This document shows, piece after piece, positions 53,337 to 63,386 of a DNA stretch of 64,000 bases (position 1 is the first letter of the stretch; each line of letters opens with the position of its first letter). Location of the stretch: positions 310,001 through 374,000 of the forward strand of contig NZ_JAMTCF010000002.1 of NCBI RefSeq assembly GCF_024171695.1. The letters are read 5' to 3'. Source of the DNA: Actinosynnema pretiosum. GTDB lineage: Bacteria; Actinomycetota; Actinomycetes; Mycobacteriales; Pseudonocardiaceae. The translations under genes and the position numbers were made by a program. The notes below the pieces were generated by a model. That model did no database searches and had not been told where the DNA came from. It saw only the letters and a list, made by a program, of their open reading frames with translations.

Positions 53337-54491
53337 GTGGCGAGGGACTACTACGGCACGCTCGGGGTCTCCAAGAACGCGACACCCGAGGAGATCAAGC
53401 GCGCCTACCGCAAGCTCGCGCGCCAGCTTCACCCGGACGTGAACCCCAACGAGGAAGCGCGCTTCAAGGAGGTGACCGCCGCCTACGAGGTCCTGTCGGA
53501 CCCGCGCAAGCGGCAGGTCGTCGACCTGGGCGGCGACCCGCTGGAGCCGGGTGGCGGCGGGCGCGGCGCGGGTGGCGGCGACCCGTTCGCCGGCTTCGGG
53601 CTGGGCGACATCATGGACGCGTTCTTCGGCGCGGGCGCGGGAGGCGGCGGTCGTGGACCGCGCAGCCGCGTCCAGCCCGGATCGGACGCGTTGATCAGGC
53701 TCTCCATGACGCTGGAGGAGTGCGCGGCGGGTGCGAACCGCGAGCTGACGGTGGACACCGCGATCCTGTGCGACCGCTGCGTGGGCAGCGGCTGCGCGGA
53801 GGGCGCGTCCCCGGTGCGCTGCGACACGTGCGGCGGTCGTGGCGAGGTGCAGTCGGTGCAGCGCTCGTTCCTCGGCCAGGTCGTCACGGCCCGGCCGTGC
53901 CCGGTCTGCCGGGGCTTCGGCGAGGTCATCCCCGACCCGTGCCAGCAGTGCGCGGGCGACGGGCGGGTGCGCTCCCGCCGGACCATCTCGGTGCAGATCC
54001 CGGCCGGTGTGGCCGAGGGGATGCGGGTGCGGCTGGCCGGTCAGGGCGAGGTCGGCTCCGGTGGCGGCCCCGCCGGTGACCTGTACGTCGAGGTCGAGGA
54101 GATCGCCCACGACGTGTTCGAGCGCGACGGCTCCGACCTGCACTGCTCGGTGCGCATCCCGATGACGACGGCCGCGCTCGGCGCGGTGCTGCCGCTGTCC
54201 ACCCTCGACGGCGAGGAGGAGCTGGAGATCGAACCCGGCACCCAGCCCGCCACCGAGCTGGTGCTCACCGGTCGCGGGATGCCGAGGCTGCGCTCCAACG
54301 GGCGCGTCGACGGGCGCGGTGACCTGCACGTTCACCTGGACGTGGTGGTGCCGACCAAGCTCGACGCCCGGCAGACCGAGCTGCTGCGCGAGCTGGCCTC
54401 GGTGCGCGGCGAGGAGGAGCCCTCGCTGTCGGGTGGCGGCAAGGGCGGCGGGCTGTTCTCCCGGCTGCGCTCCGGTCGCGGCCACCGGTGA
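53337..54491 (+). CDS. dnaJ: Molecular chaperone DnaJ (DnaJ2)
   Basis: 384 residues. J domain with HPD in [19 protein letters not shown], a Gly-rich region ([17 protein letters not shown]), four zinc repeats ([33 protein letters not shown]) and the substrate-binding C-terminal domains. This second DnaJ, linked to hrcA rather than dnaK, is standard in actinobacteria. GTG start; its stop overlaps rsmE. Confidence 0.97.
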   Translation: MARDYYGTLGVSKNATPEEIKRAYRKLARQLHPDVNPNEEARFKEVTAAYEVLSDPRKRQVVDLGGDPLEPGGGGRGAGGGDPFAGFGLGDIMDAFFGAGAGGGGRGPRSRVQPGSDALIRLSMTLEECAAGANRELTVDTAILCDRCVGSGCAEGASPVRCDTCGGRGEVQSVQRSFLGQVVTARPCPVCRGFGEVIPDPCQQCAGDGRVRSRRTISVQIPAGVAEGMRVRLAGQGEVGSGGGPAGDLYVEVEEIAHDVFERDGSDLHCSVRIPMTTAALGAVLPLSTLDGEEELEIEPGTQPATELVLTGRGMPRLRSNGRVDGRGDLHVHLDVVVPTKLDARQTELLRELASVRGEEEPSLSGGGKGGGLFSRLRSGRGHR

Positions 54492-55222
54492 CCCTTCCGG
54501 TCTTCCTGGTCGAGTGCCTGCCCACCGGGTCCGTCGCGGTGCTGGACGGTCCGGAGGGCAGGCACGCGGCCACCGTGCGCAGGTTGCGCGCGGGTGAGCA
54601 GCTGGTGCTGTCCGACGGCAGCGGCGACCAGGTGCGCTGCGAGATCACCGAGGCGCTCAAGGACTCGCTGCGGCTGAGCGTGGTCGAGCGCTGGACCGTG
54701 CCCGAGCCCGGCGTGCGGGTCGTGCTGGTCCAGGCGCTGGTCAAGGGCGAGCGCGGCGAGCTGGCCGTGGAGCTGGCGACCGAGGCGGGCGTGGACGCCG
54801 TGCTGCCGTGGAAGGCGGCGCGGTGCGTGGCCAAGTGGGAGGACGGGCCGCGCGGGGCCAAGGCGCTCGGGCGCTGGCGGGCCACCGCCCGCGAGGCGGC
54901 CAAGCAGGCGCGCCGGGCGCGGGTCCCCGAAGTGGGGGAGCCGATGACCACGAAGCAGCTCGCGGCGCTCGCGTCGCGGGCCGCTGCGGTGCTGGTGCTG
55001 CACGAGTCCGCCGAAGTCGGGATCGGCTCGGTGGCGCTGCCACCCTCGGGTGAAGTCCTGCTGGTGGTCGGCCCGGAGGGCGGCATCGCGGAGCAGGAGC
55101 TGTCCGCGCTGGTGGAGGCGGGTGCGCACGTGGTCAGGCTGGGCCCCTCGGTGCTCAGGGCGTCCACGGCGGGGGCCGTCGCGCTGGGCGCTCTGGGCGT
55201 TTTGACCGATCGCTGGGCGTAG
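54488..55222 (+). CDS. rsmE: 16S rRNA (uracil-1498-N3)-methyltransferase
   Basis: 244 residues, SPOUT methyltransferase. N-terminal PUA-like part ([26 protein letters not shown]) and the knot with [16 protein letters not shown] and [17 protein letters not shown], which bind SAM. Methylates U1498 at the decoding centre. GTG start overlaps dnaJ by 4 bp. Confidence 0.96.
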   Translation: MTLPVFLVECLPTGSVAVLDGPEGRHAATVRRLRAGEQLVLSDGSGDQVRCEITEALKDSLRLSVVERWTVPEPGVRVVLVQALVKGERGELAVELATEAGVDAVLPWKAARCVAKWEDGPRGAKALGRWRATAREAAKQARRARVPEVGEPMTTKQLAALASRAAAVLVLHESAEVGIGSVALPPSGEVLLVVGPEGGIAEQELSALVEAGAHVVRLGPSVLRASTAGAVALGALGVLTDRWA

Positions 55223-55356
55223 TGAGGACTGCTCTTTTCTGGCGAACGCGGGTGACAGCGGTTACCCTCGTGTCCTGAGGCGCCGCGCCGGCTACTGGTC
55301 GGTAGCGGACTCGCTCGGACGCGCCGGACACCTCCCCCCTCGGTCCGGCGGTTGCC

Positions 55357-55395
55357 GCGTCGCGGTGGGGCGACCCCCAGGTCCCACCGCGACGC
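55357..55395. terminator. Hairpin between rsmE and SGNH hydrolase 1
   Basis: GCGTCGCGGTGGG (55357-55369) pairs perfectly with CCCACCGCGACGC (55383-55395) around a 13-nt loop. It lies between convergent rsmE and the minus-strand hydrolase, so it can end both transcripts. Confidence 0.8.
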
Positions 55396-55420
55396 AGGCT
55401 CTTCCTCCCGTCAGGCTTCG

Positions 55421-56641
55421 CTAGAGCAGCCGCAGGTCGATCGCGTTCGCCATGGCCTCGGTGCCAGCGTCGTTCGGGTGCAGGCCGTCGCCGCTGTCGT
55501 AGGCCGGGGCGAGCACGGCGTCGTCGTCGGGCGCGGCCGTGGCGGTCGCGAAGTCGATCACGGCGTCGAACTCGCCGGAGGTGCGGATCCAGGTGTTGAC
55601 GGTGCGCCAGGTCGCCTCGCGCTCCGGGGTCCAGATGAACGAGGTCTTGAACGGCGTGATCGTGCCGCCGACGATGCGCACGTCCTTCCGGTGGGCCTGG
55701 GCGATCAGGTCGCGGAAGCCGGTGATCAGCTCGTCGGCGGTGGCGCTGAAGCCGATGTCGTTGACGCCCTCCAGCACGATCACCGTCCGCACGCCGGTCT
55801 GGCCGAGTGCGTCGCGGGCGAAGCGGGTCGTGCCCGCGACGCCGTAGTAGGGCTCGCCCTCGCGGTCGGCGACCAGCCGGTTGCCGCCGAGGCCCGCGTT
55901 GACCACGGACGGGGCGTTCCTGCGCTCGGCCAGGCGGCGGGCCAGGAAGTCCGGCCAGCGGCGGTTGGTGTTGCCGGTGGTCGCGGAGGTGTCGGTGATC
56001 GAGTCGCCGAACGCCACGACCGTCCCCGCAGGCCGCTCCCGCGCCACGTCGACGGCGCTCACTCCCATCCAGCACGGGGTGTCGGTGAAGCCGGTCCCGG
56101 TGCGGTCATTGGTCTTGTCACCGGTGGCCAGGTAGTTGCCCTGGGCGGTGAACGGGTGGTTGGTCAGCGGACCGGTCGGGCCGGGGAAGTGCACGCTGAC
56201 CAGCAGCGTCGACAGGGCCGCCACGTCCAGGCGCACCGGGTCGCTGAGCAGCTCCCGGCCTGCGGGTATCCGGGCCTGGCGCGACCCGCCGAACGTCACC
56301 GGCCTGGTCGTGCCGGGGACGGGCCGCGCGCCCGCGTCCTGGCGGGCGACGGAGGTGCGGTCGACCAGCAGCGGCGACGCGCCGAAGGCGTTGCTGAGCC
56401 TGATCCGCACCAGGCCGCCGCCCGCGCTGGTGAACACCACGTTCCGCACGGTCTGATCGGTCAGCCCGGTCCCGGCCGGGCAGTCGCTCCACGGGATCGT
56501 GCTGCCGACCACCGGGCTGGCCGCCCAACCGCCCACCCAGCGCGCCCGGTCGGTCCCGGCCTGCCCCTGCGCGCTCCCGACCGGCAGACCTGCTGCCAGC
56601 ACCGCCGCCAGTAACGCCCCGAGCACCGCTCTCGGCCCCAT
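55421..56641 (-). CDS. Secreted SGNH/GDSL hydrolase, tandem copy 1
   Basis: 406 residues. Signal peptide (AVLGALLAAVLAAGLPVGSAQG), then a domain of about 160 residues (VGGWAASPVVGSTIPW ... ) and the SGNH core: Ser in VVAFGDSITD, Gly/Asn blocks NAGLGGNRLV and EGVNDIGF, and the Asp-His pair in DGLHPNDAG. Fits rhamnogalacturonan-acetylesterase-like or lipase-like family members of the GDSL type. It is a paralogue of the next gene. Substrate unknown, extracellular. Confidence 0.92.
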   Translation of the reverse strand: MGPRAVLGALLAAVLAAGLPVGSAQGQAGTDRARWVGGWAASPVVGSTIPWSDCPAGTGLTDQTVRNVVFTSAGGGLVRIRLSNAFGASPLLVDRTSVARQDAGARPVPGTTRPVTFGGSRQARIPAGRELLSDPVRLDVAALSTLLVSVHFPGPTGPLTNHPFTAQGNYLATGDKTNDRTGTGFTDTPCWMGVSAVDVARERPAGTVVAFGDSITDTSATTGNTNRRWPDFLARRLAERRNAPSVVNAGLGGNRLVADREGEPYYGVAGTTRFARDALGQTGVRTVIVLEGVNDIGFSATADELITGFRDLIAQAHRKDVRIVGGTITPFKTSFIWTPEREATWRTVNTWIRTSGEFDAVIDFATATAAPDDDAVLAPAYDSGDGLHPNDAGTEAMANAIDLRLL

Positions 56642-56737
56642 CGCCGCTCCTCACCAGCTCGCATCGCCCACCTGACGACGCTGGTGGCCGCGAGCGGGCC
56701 GGTCAACCCGCTGCCCGGAGCAAGGCGGGCCGCCTGC

Positions 56738-57979
56738 TCAGAGCAGTCGCAGGTCGACCGCGTCCGCCATGGCCTCGGTGCCCGCGTCGTTCGGGTGCAG
56801 GCCGTCGCCCCGGTCGTAGGCGGGGGCGAGCACGGCGTCGTCGTCGGGCGCGGCCATGGCGGTCGCGAAGTCGATCACGGCGTCGAACTCGCCGGAGGTG
56901 CGGATCCAGGTGTTCACGGTGCGCCAGGTCGCCTCGCGTTCCGGGGTCCAGACGAACGAGGTCTTGAACGGCATGATCGTGCCGCCGACGATCCGCACGT
57001 CCTTCCGGTGGGCCTGGGCGATCAGGTCGCGGTAGCCCGCGATCAGCTCGTCGGCGGTGGCGCTGAAGCTGAGGTCGTTGACGCCGGACAGGACGATGAC
57101 GGTGCGCACGCCGGTCTGGCCGAGTGCGTCGCGGGCGAAGCGGGTGGTGCCCGCGACGCCGTAGTGCGGCTCGTCGGGGCGGTCGGCGACCAGGCAGTTG
57201 CCGCCGAGGCCCGCGTTGACCACGGAGGGCGTTCGGCCGCCCCGCTTCGCGAGGCGGCGGGCCAGGAAGTCGGGCCAGCGGCGGTTGGTGTTGTCCGTGC
57301 TCGCCGCCGTGTCGGTGATCGAGTCGCCGAACACCACGATCGCGCCCGCCGAGGGCTCCCCCCGCTCGGCCACGTCGACGGCGCTCACGCCCATCCAGCA
57401 CGGGGTCGCGGCGAAGCCCTCGCCGGTGCGGTCGTCGGTCCGGTCGCCGGTGGCCAGGTAGTTGTCCTGGGCGGTGAACGGGTGGTTGGTCAGGGGGCCG
57501 GTGGGGCCGGGGAAGTGCACGCTGACCAGCAGCGTCGACAGGGCCGCCACGTCCAGGTCGACCGGGTCGCTGACCAGCTCGCCGCCTGCGGGGACCCGCG
57601 CGCTCCGGGCGCCGTCGAAGGTCAGCGCCCTGGTCGTGTCCGGCGCCGGGGCCGCCCCTGACCCCCGCACCGCGACCGAGGCGCGGTCGACCGCCAGCGG
57701 GGTCGTGCCGAAGGCGTTGCCCAGCCTGATCCGCACCAGGTCGCCGCCCGCGCTGGCGAACACCACGTTCCGCACGGTCCGGTCGGTCAGCCCCTCGCCC
57801 GAGGGGCAGTCGTTGTGCGGGTTGCGCCCGCCCACCACCGGGCTCGCCGCCCAGGCCCCCGCCCAGTCCGCCCGCGCCCCGTCGAGGTCCGCCCACGCGC
57901 CCGCGGCGACCACCCCCACGACCAGCGCCGCAGCCAGTCCAGCGCCGGCTGCCGCCCGCACCGCTCTCGCCCCCATCAC
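56738..57979 (-). CDS. Secreted SGNH/GDSL hydrolase, tandem copy 2
   Basis: 413 residues, very similar throughout to copy 1: VVFGDSITD, NAGLGGNCLV, SGVNDLSF, DGLHPNDAG. It differs in the signal peptide (AAAGAGLAAALVVGVVAAGAWA) and has one extra cysteine at NCLV. The upstream DNA of both copies is also related (about 56642-56690 and 57980-58025), so the duplicated unit includes the promoter region. Both read on the minus strand. Confidence 0.92.
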   Translation of the reverse strand: MMGARAVRAAAGAGLAAALVVGVVAAGAWADLDGARADWAGAWAASPVVGGRNPHNDCPSGEGLTDRTVRNVVFASAGGDLVRIRLGNAFGTTPLAVDRASVAVRGSGAAPAPDTTRALTFDGARSARVPAGGELVSDPVDLDVAALSTLLVSVHFPGPTGPLTNHPFTAQDNYLATGDRTDDRTGEGFAATPCWMGVSAVDVAERGEPSAGAIVVFGDSITDTAASTDNTNRRWPDFLARRLAKRGGRTPSVVNAGLGGNCLVADRPDEPHYGVAGTTRFARDALGQTGVRTVIVLSGVNDLSFSATADELIAGYRDLIAQAHRKDVRIVGGTIMPFKTSFVWTPEREATWRTVNTWIRTSGEFDAVIDFATAMAAPDDDAVLAPAYDRGDGLHPNDAGTEAMADAVDLRLL

Positions 57980-58135
57980 CGCTCCTCAACCGCTAGCACC
58001 GCCAACCTGTCGACGTTGGCCGGCGCGGGCGGAACGGACAATCCGCCGGGCGGAGCAAGATCAACAGCGTTCGGCGTAAACGATCAAGAAAACCTGCTCC
58101 CCGCACCACTGGGCGCGGTGCGGTTCACTGGTCGC

Positions 58136-58801
58136 GTGCAGCGCATCGAGTACGGCCCCGACCCCGACCAGTTCGGCGAGCTGACCGGTTCCGGACCGGT
58201 CGTCGTGGTGATCCACGGCGGGTTCTGGCACCAGCGCTACACGCTCTCCCTCGGCCGCCCCCTGGCCGCCGACCTCGCCGCGCACGGCGTCACCGCGTGG
58301 AACGTCGAGTACCGCCGGGTCGGCGGGACCGGCGGCTGGCCGCAGACCGGCGACGACGTCCTGGCCGCCGTCGACGCGCTCGACCCCGCGCTCGGCCCCG
58401 TCGTCACCCTCGGCCACTCGGCGGGCGGCCACCTCGCCGTGTGGGCCGCCGCCCGGCACCCCAGGGTCGTCGGCGCGGTCGCGCAGGCGGGCGTCCTGGA
58501 CTTCCACCAGCACCCGCAGATCACCCGCCGCGCCGCCGAGCTGCTCGGCGCCACCCCCGACGAGGCCCCCGAGCGCTACGCCGACGCCTCACCCGCCGCC
58601 GCGCCCCCGGTCGGCAAGCCCGTCGTGCTCGTGCACGGCGACCGCGACGAGGACGTGCCGCTCGCCCAGAGCGAGGCGTTCGCGCAGGCCACCGGCGCGC
58701 GGCTGATCACGATCCCCGGCGCCGGGCACCTGGACCTGATCACCGTCGGCACCCCCGCGTGGGAGGCCTGCCGCACCGCCGCGCTGAGCTTGGTCCACTA
58801 G
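58136..58801 (+). CDS. Alpha/beta hydrolase
   Basis: 221 residues. Oxyanion HGGFWHQRY, nucleophile elbow LGHSAGGHLAVWAA, acid in VHGDRDEDVPL and base in PGAGHLDLI, a full catalytic triad. Similar to arylformamidase/esterase-type hydrolases. GTG 58136 (58118 also possible). The HIT gene follows 9 bp later. Confidence 0.87.
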   Translation: MQRIEYGPDPDQFGELTGSGPVVVVIHGGFWHQRYTLSLGRPLAADLAAHGVTAWNVEYRRVGGTGGWPQTGDDVLAAVDALDPALGPVVTLGHSAGGHLAVWAAARHPRVVGAVAQAGVLDFHQHPQITRRAAELLGATPDEAPERYADASPAAAPPVGKPVVLVHGDRDEDVPLAQSEAFAQATGARLITIPGAGHLDLITVGTPAWEACRTAALSLVH

Positions 58802-58810
58802 CCTCCGGGC

Positions 58811-59152
58811 ATGGACGACTGCCTGTTCTGCAAGATCGCCACCGGCGCCATCCCCGCCACCGTCGTGCACCAGTCCGACACCGTCATCGCGTTCCGCGAC
58901 ATCGCGCCGCAGGCGCCCGTGCACGTCGTGCTGGTCGCCAAGCGGCACGACACCGACGCCGTCGCGCTGGCCAAGGCCGCCCCCGGAGCGCTCGACGAGC
59001 TGTTCCTGGCGGCGGGCGAGGTCGCCGAGGCCGAGGGCGTCGGCGAGTCCGGCTACCGGCTGCTGTTCAACACCGGCCGCGACGCGGGCCAGACCGTCTT
59101 CCACGCCCACCTGCACCTGCTCGGCGGCAAGCCGCTCGGCCCGCTGGCCTGA
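58811..59152 (+). CDS. HIT-family nucleotide-binding hydrolase (HinT-like)
   Basis: 113 residues. CLFCKIATGAIPATVVHQSD near the start and the histidine triad in VFHAHLHLLGG. Hydrolyses purine nucleoside phosphoramidates in the Hint branch. ATG at 58811. HIT genes next to phoH and ybeY are common in actinobacteria. Confidence 0.94.
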   Translation: MDDCLFCKIATGAIPATVVHQSDTVIAFRDIAPQAPVHVVLVAKRHDTDAVALAKAAPGALDELFLAAGEVAEAEGVGESGYRLLFNTGRDAGQTVFHAHLHLLGGKPLGPLA

Positions 59153-59158
59153 GCGCGG

Positions 59159-59188
59159 GCCCGTCACCACCCGCCGGTGGTGACGGGC
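59159..59188. terminator. Hairpin between HIT and GNAT genes
   Basis: GCCCGTCACCACC (59159-59171) and GGTGGTGACGGGC (59176-59188) are perfect reverse complements with a 4-nt loop. Convergent genes end on both sides (stops at 59152 and 59189). Confidence 0.87.
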
Positions 59189-59980
59189 TCAGCCCAGCGC
59201 CTGCATGATCGGCGCGAACAGCCGCTCCCGGCGACCGGGCAGCCGGTCGGCGCCCAGCACCATCGGCGTCACCCGGTAGCCCTCGCGCATCCCGTTCCCC
59301 AGCAGCCACGCGCGCACCTCGGCGTCGTGCGTGTCCACCCGCGCGTTCCGCCCGGACACCAGGTCCGCCACCAGCGCCCTCGCGCCCGCCGCGTCCTCGG
59401 CCACCACCGGCCCCACCACCAGCGGGCTCGGGTCGGCCCAGCAGGCCGCGAACCCGGACGGCGACACCACCACCCGCTCGGCGAACCCGAGGTAGGCGTC
59501 CCACAGCGCCGACCGGTCCGCGCCGAACACCTCCGCGTCCAGCGCCACCAGCGCCGCCGGGTCGGCGGGCGGCGACGTCGCGCCGGACGGCGGCCCGGTG
59601 AAGATCCCGAAGTGCGTGACCAGCTCCGGGCCCGCCACCACGAACCCGAGCTTCTCGTACAGCGGCAGGCCCTGCTCCGTGGCGTGGAGGGACACCACCG
59701 GCGCGTCCGCGTGCGCCAGCGCCGCCTCCACCAACCGGCGCCCCAGCCCCCGGCCCTGCCTGCCTTCGGCCACCAGCACCATGCTCACCGCCGCGTGCCC
59801 GTCGCCGTAGCGGGTCAGCACGGTCGTGCCGACCAGGGCGGTGCCGTCGAACAGCCCGAACCCGGTGCCCGTGGCCAGCAGGAACCGCCACTTGCGCTCC
59901 TCGTGGGACCAGCCCCGGCCGGTGGCGAGGGCGAGGCAGGCGGGGACGTCGTCGGGGGTCAGAAAGCGCAGCTCTTCCAC
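59189..59980 (-). CDS. GNAT acetyltransferase with C-terminal second domain
   Basis: 263 residues. First domain: FLTPDDVPACLALATGRGWS and the acetyl-CoA site VLVAEGRQGRGLGRRLVEAAL, then GLPLYEKLGFVVAGPE. The second half (DAEVFGADRSALWDAYLGFAERV) matches the GNAT-like acetyltransf-18 layout, so this is a two-domain type. GTG at 59980. Substrate unknown. Confidence 0.85.
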   Translation of the reverse strand: MEELRFLTPDDVPACLALATGRGWSHEERKWRFLLATGTGFGLFDGTALVGTTVLTRYGDGHAAVSMVLVAEGRQGRGLGRRLVEAALAHADAPVVSLHATEQGLPLYEKLGFVVAGPELVTHFGIFTGPPSGATSPPADPAALVALDAEVFGADRSALWDAYLGFAERVVVSPSGFAACWADPSPLVVGPVVAEDAAGARALVADLVSGRNARVDTHDAEVRAWLLGNGMREGYRVTPMVLGADRLPGRRERLFAPIMQALG

Positions 59981-60112
59981 GGTCCCCAGTAGACCCCCGA
60001 CGTCGGGGGGCCCGTTACTCCGGTGCACCCGGCGGCTTCGGGCGGCTAGCATCGGTGGTGACCCGATCCGACGGATTCGACGCGAAAGCGCAGGAAGCAG
60101 GCCCGAGGCCAC

Positions 60113-61174
60113 GTGGCCGACACCGCTGACAGCACGCCGCAGGCGCAAGCTCGCTCCAAGTTCTCCGTGCCGGACGGCGCGGTGCTCGCACTCCTCGGAT
60201 CGCGCGACGAGAACCTCCGCGAGGCGGAGGACCTGCTCGACGCCGACGTCCACGTCCGGGGGAACGAGATCACCCTGACCGGGGAGCCCGCGGACGTGGC
60301 GTTCGCCGAGCGGGTGTTCACCGAACTCGTCACCCTCGCCAGCCGGGGCCAGCAGCTCGGCGCCGACGCGGTGCGCCGCACGATCGCGATGCTGTCGGCG
60401 GGCACCAGCGAGTCCCCGGCCGAGGTGCTGAGCCTGGACATCATCTCCCGGCGTGGCCGCACCATCCGCCCGAAGACGCTCAACCAGAAGCACTACGTCG
60501 ACGCCATCGACAAGAACACGATCGTGTTCGGCCTCGGCCCGGCGGGCACCGGCAAGACCTACCTGGCGATGGCGAAGGCCGTGCAGGCCCTCCAGGCCAA
60601 GCAGGTCACCCGGATCATCCTGACCAGGCCTGCCGTCGAGGCGGGCGAGCGCCTGGGCTACCTGCCGGGCACCCTGAACGACAAGATCGACCCGTACCTG
60701 CGCCCGCTGTACGACGCGCTGCACGACATGGTCGAGCCGGAGTCCATCCCGCGCCTGATGCAGGCGGGCACGATCGAGGTCGCGCCGCTGGCTTATATGC
60801 GTGGCAGGACCTTGAACGACGCCTTCATCATCCTCGACGAGGCCCAGAACACCACGCCCGAGCAGATGAAGATGTTCCTCACCCGGCTCGGCTTCGGGTC
60901 GAAGGTCGTCGTCACCGGTGACACCACCCAGGTCGACCTGCCCGGTGGGCAGCGCAGCGGCCTGCGGGTGGTCCGGGACATCCTGGACGGGGTCGAGGAC
61001 GTGCACTTCTCCGTGCTGACCAGCGGTGACGTGGTCCGGCACAAGCTGGTCGCCGACATCGTCGACGCCTACGAGAAGTGGCAGGTCGACCAGGACGAGC
61101 AGGCCGTCGGGGGCCGTGACGGCCAGCACCGGGGACCCGGTGCGCGGGCTCGGGGCGAGCGGCGGGGACGATAG
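60113..61174 (+). CDS. phoH: PhoH family ATPase
   Basis: 353 residues. ATPase with Walker [19 protein letters not shown] and Walker [18 protein letters not shown]; an N-terminal KH-like/NYN-free region of about 100 residues, then [13 protein letters not shown]. Probable RNA helicase-like or ribosome-maturation ATPase acting with YbeY, encoded 5 bp downstream. GTG start at 60113. Confidence 0.95.
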   Translation: MADTADSTPQAQARSKFSVPDGAVLALLGSRDENLREAEDLLDADVHVRGNEITLTGEPADVAFAERVFTELVTLASRGQQLGADAVRRTIAMLSAGTSESPAEVLSLDIISRRGRTIRPKTLNQKHYVDAIDKNTIVFGLGPAGTGKTYLAMAKAVQALQAKQVTRIILTRPAVEAGERLGYLPGTLNDKIDPYLRPLYDALHDMVEPESIPRLMQAGTIEVAPLAYMRGRTLNDAFIILDEAQNTTPEQMKMFLTRLGFGSKVVVTGDTTQVDLPGGQRSGLRVVRDILDGVEDVHFSVLTSGDVVRHKLVADIVDAYEKWQVDQDEQAVGGRDGQHRGPGARARGERRGR

Positions 61175-61179
61175 GCGCC

Positions 61180-61743
61180 GTGAGCATCGAGATCGCTAAC
61201 GAGTCGGGCGCGCAGGTCGACGAGGCTTCCATCGTCGCCGCCGCCCGGTTCGCGCTGGACCGCATGGGGGTCAGCCCGCTGGCGGAGCTGTCCGTGCTGC
61301 TGGTCGAGCTGGACGTGATGGCCGACCTGCACCAGCGCTGGATGGACCTGCCCGGTCCGACCGACGTGATGGCCTTCCCCATGGACGAGCTGGACTCGGC
61401 CCGCCGCCCCGACGCGGCCGGGCTCGGGCCCGCGCTGCTGGGCGACATCGTGCTGTGCCCCGCGTTCGCCGAGGACCAGGCCGCCAAGGCCGGGCACAGC
61501 CTGATGGACGAGCTGCACCTGCTGACCGTGCACGGCGTGCTGCACCTGCTGGGCTACGACCACGCCGAGCCCGCCGAGGAGCGCGAGATGTTCACGCTCC
61601 AGAACCGCATCCTGGGCGACTACCGGGGTTCGATCGCGGAGGCCGAGCGGAAGACGGCGCAGCGCGCGGCCGACTCGAAGCTGCTGGGCGCGGCGGGGCT
61701 CGAGGACGACGGTCCCGAGCAACCCGCCGAGCCGAGCGCCTGA
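61180..61743 (+). CDS. ybeY: Endoribonuclease YbeY
   Basis: 187 residues. The zinc site [11 protein letters not shown] (H-x3-H-x5-H) is complete and [14 protein letters not shown] precedes it. Needed for 16S rRNA 3' maturation and ribosome quality control. The C-terminal 35 residues form an acidic extension. GTG at 61180. Confidence 0.96.
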   Translation: MSIEIANESGAQVDEASIVAAARFALDRMGVSPLAELSVLLVELDVMADLHQRWMDLPGPTDVMAFPMDELDSARRPDAAGLGPALLGDIVLCPAFAEDQAAKAGHSLMDELHLLTVHGVLHLLGYDHAEPAEEREMFTLQNRILGDYRGSIAEAERKTAQRAADSKLLGAAGLEDDGPEQPAEPSA

Positions 61744-61753
61744 GGCGGCCGGG

Positions 61754-63061
61754 GTGATCGCCGGTTCCACCAGCCTGCTGGTGCTGGCCGTCCTGCTCAT
61801 CCTGGGCGCGGGCGCGTTCGCCGGGGTCGACGCCGCGCTGGGCACGGTGTCGCGGGCCCGCGTGGAGGCGCTGCTGCGGCAGGGCAGGCCCGGCGCCAAG
61901 CAGCTGATGCTGGTGCTGGGCGACCGGCCCAGGCACGTGAACCTGCTCCTGCTGCTGCGCCTGGGCTGCGAGCTGGCCGCGACGGTCCTGGTGACCGTGG
62001 TCAGCTTCCGGCTGGTGCCGGTGGGCTGGGTCGCGGTGCTGACGGCGGGCGCGAGCATGCTGGTCGTGTCGTACGTGCTGGTCGGCGTCGGCCCGCGCAC
62101 CCTCGGCCGCCAGCACCCGTACGCGGTGAGCCTGCTGGCCGCCGCGCCGGTGCGGGTGCTCGGCCGGGTGCTGGGGCCGCTGAGCAAGCTGCTGATCCTG
62201 GTCGGCAACGCGATCACGCCGGGCAAGGGCTTCCGCGAGGGGCCCTTCTCGTCCGAGGTGGAGCTGCGCGAGCTGGTCGACATGGCGCAGGAGCGCGGCG
62301 TCGTCGACGAGGGCGAGCGCGAGATGATCCACTCGGTGTTCGAGCTGGGTGACACGATCGCCCGCGAGGTGATGGTGCCGCGCACCGAGATCGTGTGGAT
62401 CGAGCAGGCCAAGTCGGTGCGGCAGGCGCTGGCGCTGTCGCTGCGCACCGGGTACACGCGGGTGCCGGTGATCGGCGAGAGCGTGGACGACATCGTCGGC
62501 GTGGTGAACCTGAAGGACCTGGTGCGGATCGCGCTGTCCGAGCAGCCGAACGGCAAGCTCGTGTCGGACGTGATGCGCCCGCCCGCGTTCATCCCGGACA
62601 CCAAGCCGGTCGCTGACCTGCTGCGGGAGATGCAGCTGTCGCGCAACCACCTGGCGGTCGTGGTGGACGAGTACGGCGGCACGGCCGGGCTGCTGACCAT
62701 CGAGGACATCCTGGAGGAGATCGTCGGGGAGATCACCGACGAGTCCGACACGGACGACCGGCAGCCGGTGGAGCACCTGGCGGACGGGGCGGTGCGGGTG
62801 AGCGCGCGGCTGCCCGTCGACGACCTGGACACGCTGTTCGGCACGGAGCTGGACGACCACGAGGTGGAGACGGTCGGCGGTCTGCTGGCGCAGCGCCTCG
62901 GCCGGGTCCCGCTGCCGGGGACGGAGGCCGAGATCGCGGGCCTGCGGATGCGCGCCGAGGGCGGCAAGGACGAGCGGGGCCGGATGCGCATCACGACCGT
63001 GCTGGTGCGCCCGCTGGCCAGGCCCGCTGAGGACGACGAGGGGAGCGGCGGCGATGAGTGA
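61754..63061 (+). CDS. CorC/HlyC-type membrane protein with CBS pair
   Basis: 435 residues. N-terminal CNNM/DUF21 membrane domain (helices to about residue 140), then a CBS pair (VMVPRTEIVWIEQAKSVRQAL, YTRVPVIGESVDDIVGVVNLKDL, ... VVVDEYGGTAGLLTIEDILEEIVGEI) and the C-terminal CorC-HlyC transporter-associated domain. Likely a Mg/Co efflux-type transporter. GTG start; the stop overlaps the next ATG. Confidence 0.93.
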   Translation: MIAGSTSLLVLAVLLILGAGAFAGVDAALGTVSRARVEALLRQGRPGAKQLMLVLGDRPRHVNLLLLLRLGCELAATVLVTVVSFRLVPVGWVAVLTAGASMLVVSYVLVGVGPRTLGRQHPYAVSLLAAAPVRVLGRVLGPLSKLLILVGNAITPGKGFREGPFSSEVELRELVDMAQERGVVDEGEREMIHSVFELGDTIAREVMVPRTEIVWIEQAKSVRQALALSLRTGYTRVPVIGESVDDIVGVVNLKDLVRIALSEQPNGKLVSDVMRPPAFIPDTKPVADLLREMQLSRNHLAVVVDEYGGTAGLLTIEDILEEIVGEITDESDTDDRQPVEHLADGAVRVSARLPVDDLDTLFGTELDDHEVETVGGLLAQRLGRVPLPGTEAEIAGLRMRAEGGKDERGRMRITTVLVRPLARPAEDDEGSGGDE

Positions 63062-63386
63062 GCTCGGTCCGGAGGACCAGAAGATCGTGACGTTGGCCAG
63101 GTCGGCGCGGGCCCGCACGGGCGCGGCCGAGGGCGCGGCGGTGCGGGACACCGACGGGCGCACCTACGCGGCGACCACGGTCGCGCTGCCGTCGCTGGCG
63201 CTGACGGCGCTGCAGGCTGCGGTGGCGGCGGCGGTGGCCAGCGGCGCCGAGGGCCTGGAGGCGGCGGCGGTGGTGACCGGGGCGGACGCGCTGGACGCCG
63301 CGTCGGTGGCGGCCGTGCGCGACCTGGGCGCGTCGGCGCCGGTGTTCCGGGCGGACGGCTCGGGCGCGGTCGTGGAGACGGCGTAG
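63054..63386 (+). CDS. Cytidine-deaminase-like protein without zinc site
   Basis: 110 residues. The order and size match the mycobacterial neighbour annotated as cytidine-deaminase-related (Rv2365c position): VTLARSARARTGAAEGAAVRDTDGRTYAATTVALPSLALTALQAAVAAAVASGAEG. The residues expected for zinc binding (H/C-A-E and P-C-x-x-C) are missing, so it is probably a degenerate fold with another role. ATG at 63054 overlaps the corC stop. Confidence 0.75.
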   Translation: MSELGPEDQKIVTLARSARARTGAAEGAAVRDTDGRTYAATTVALPSLALTALQAAVAAAVASGAEGLEAAAVVTGADALDAASVAAVRDLGASAPVFRADGSGAVVETA

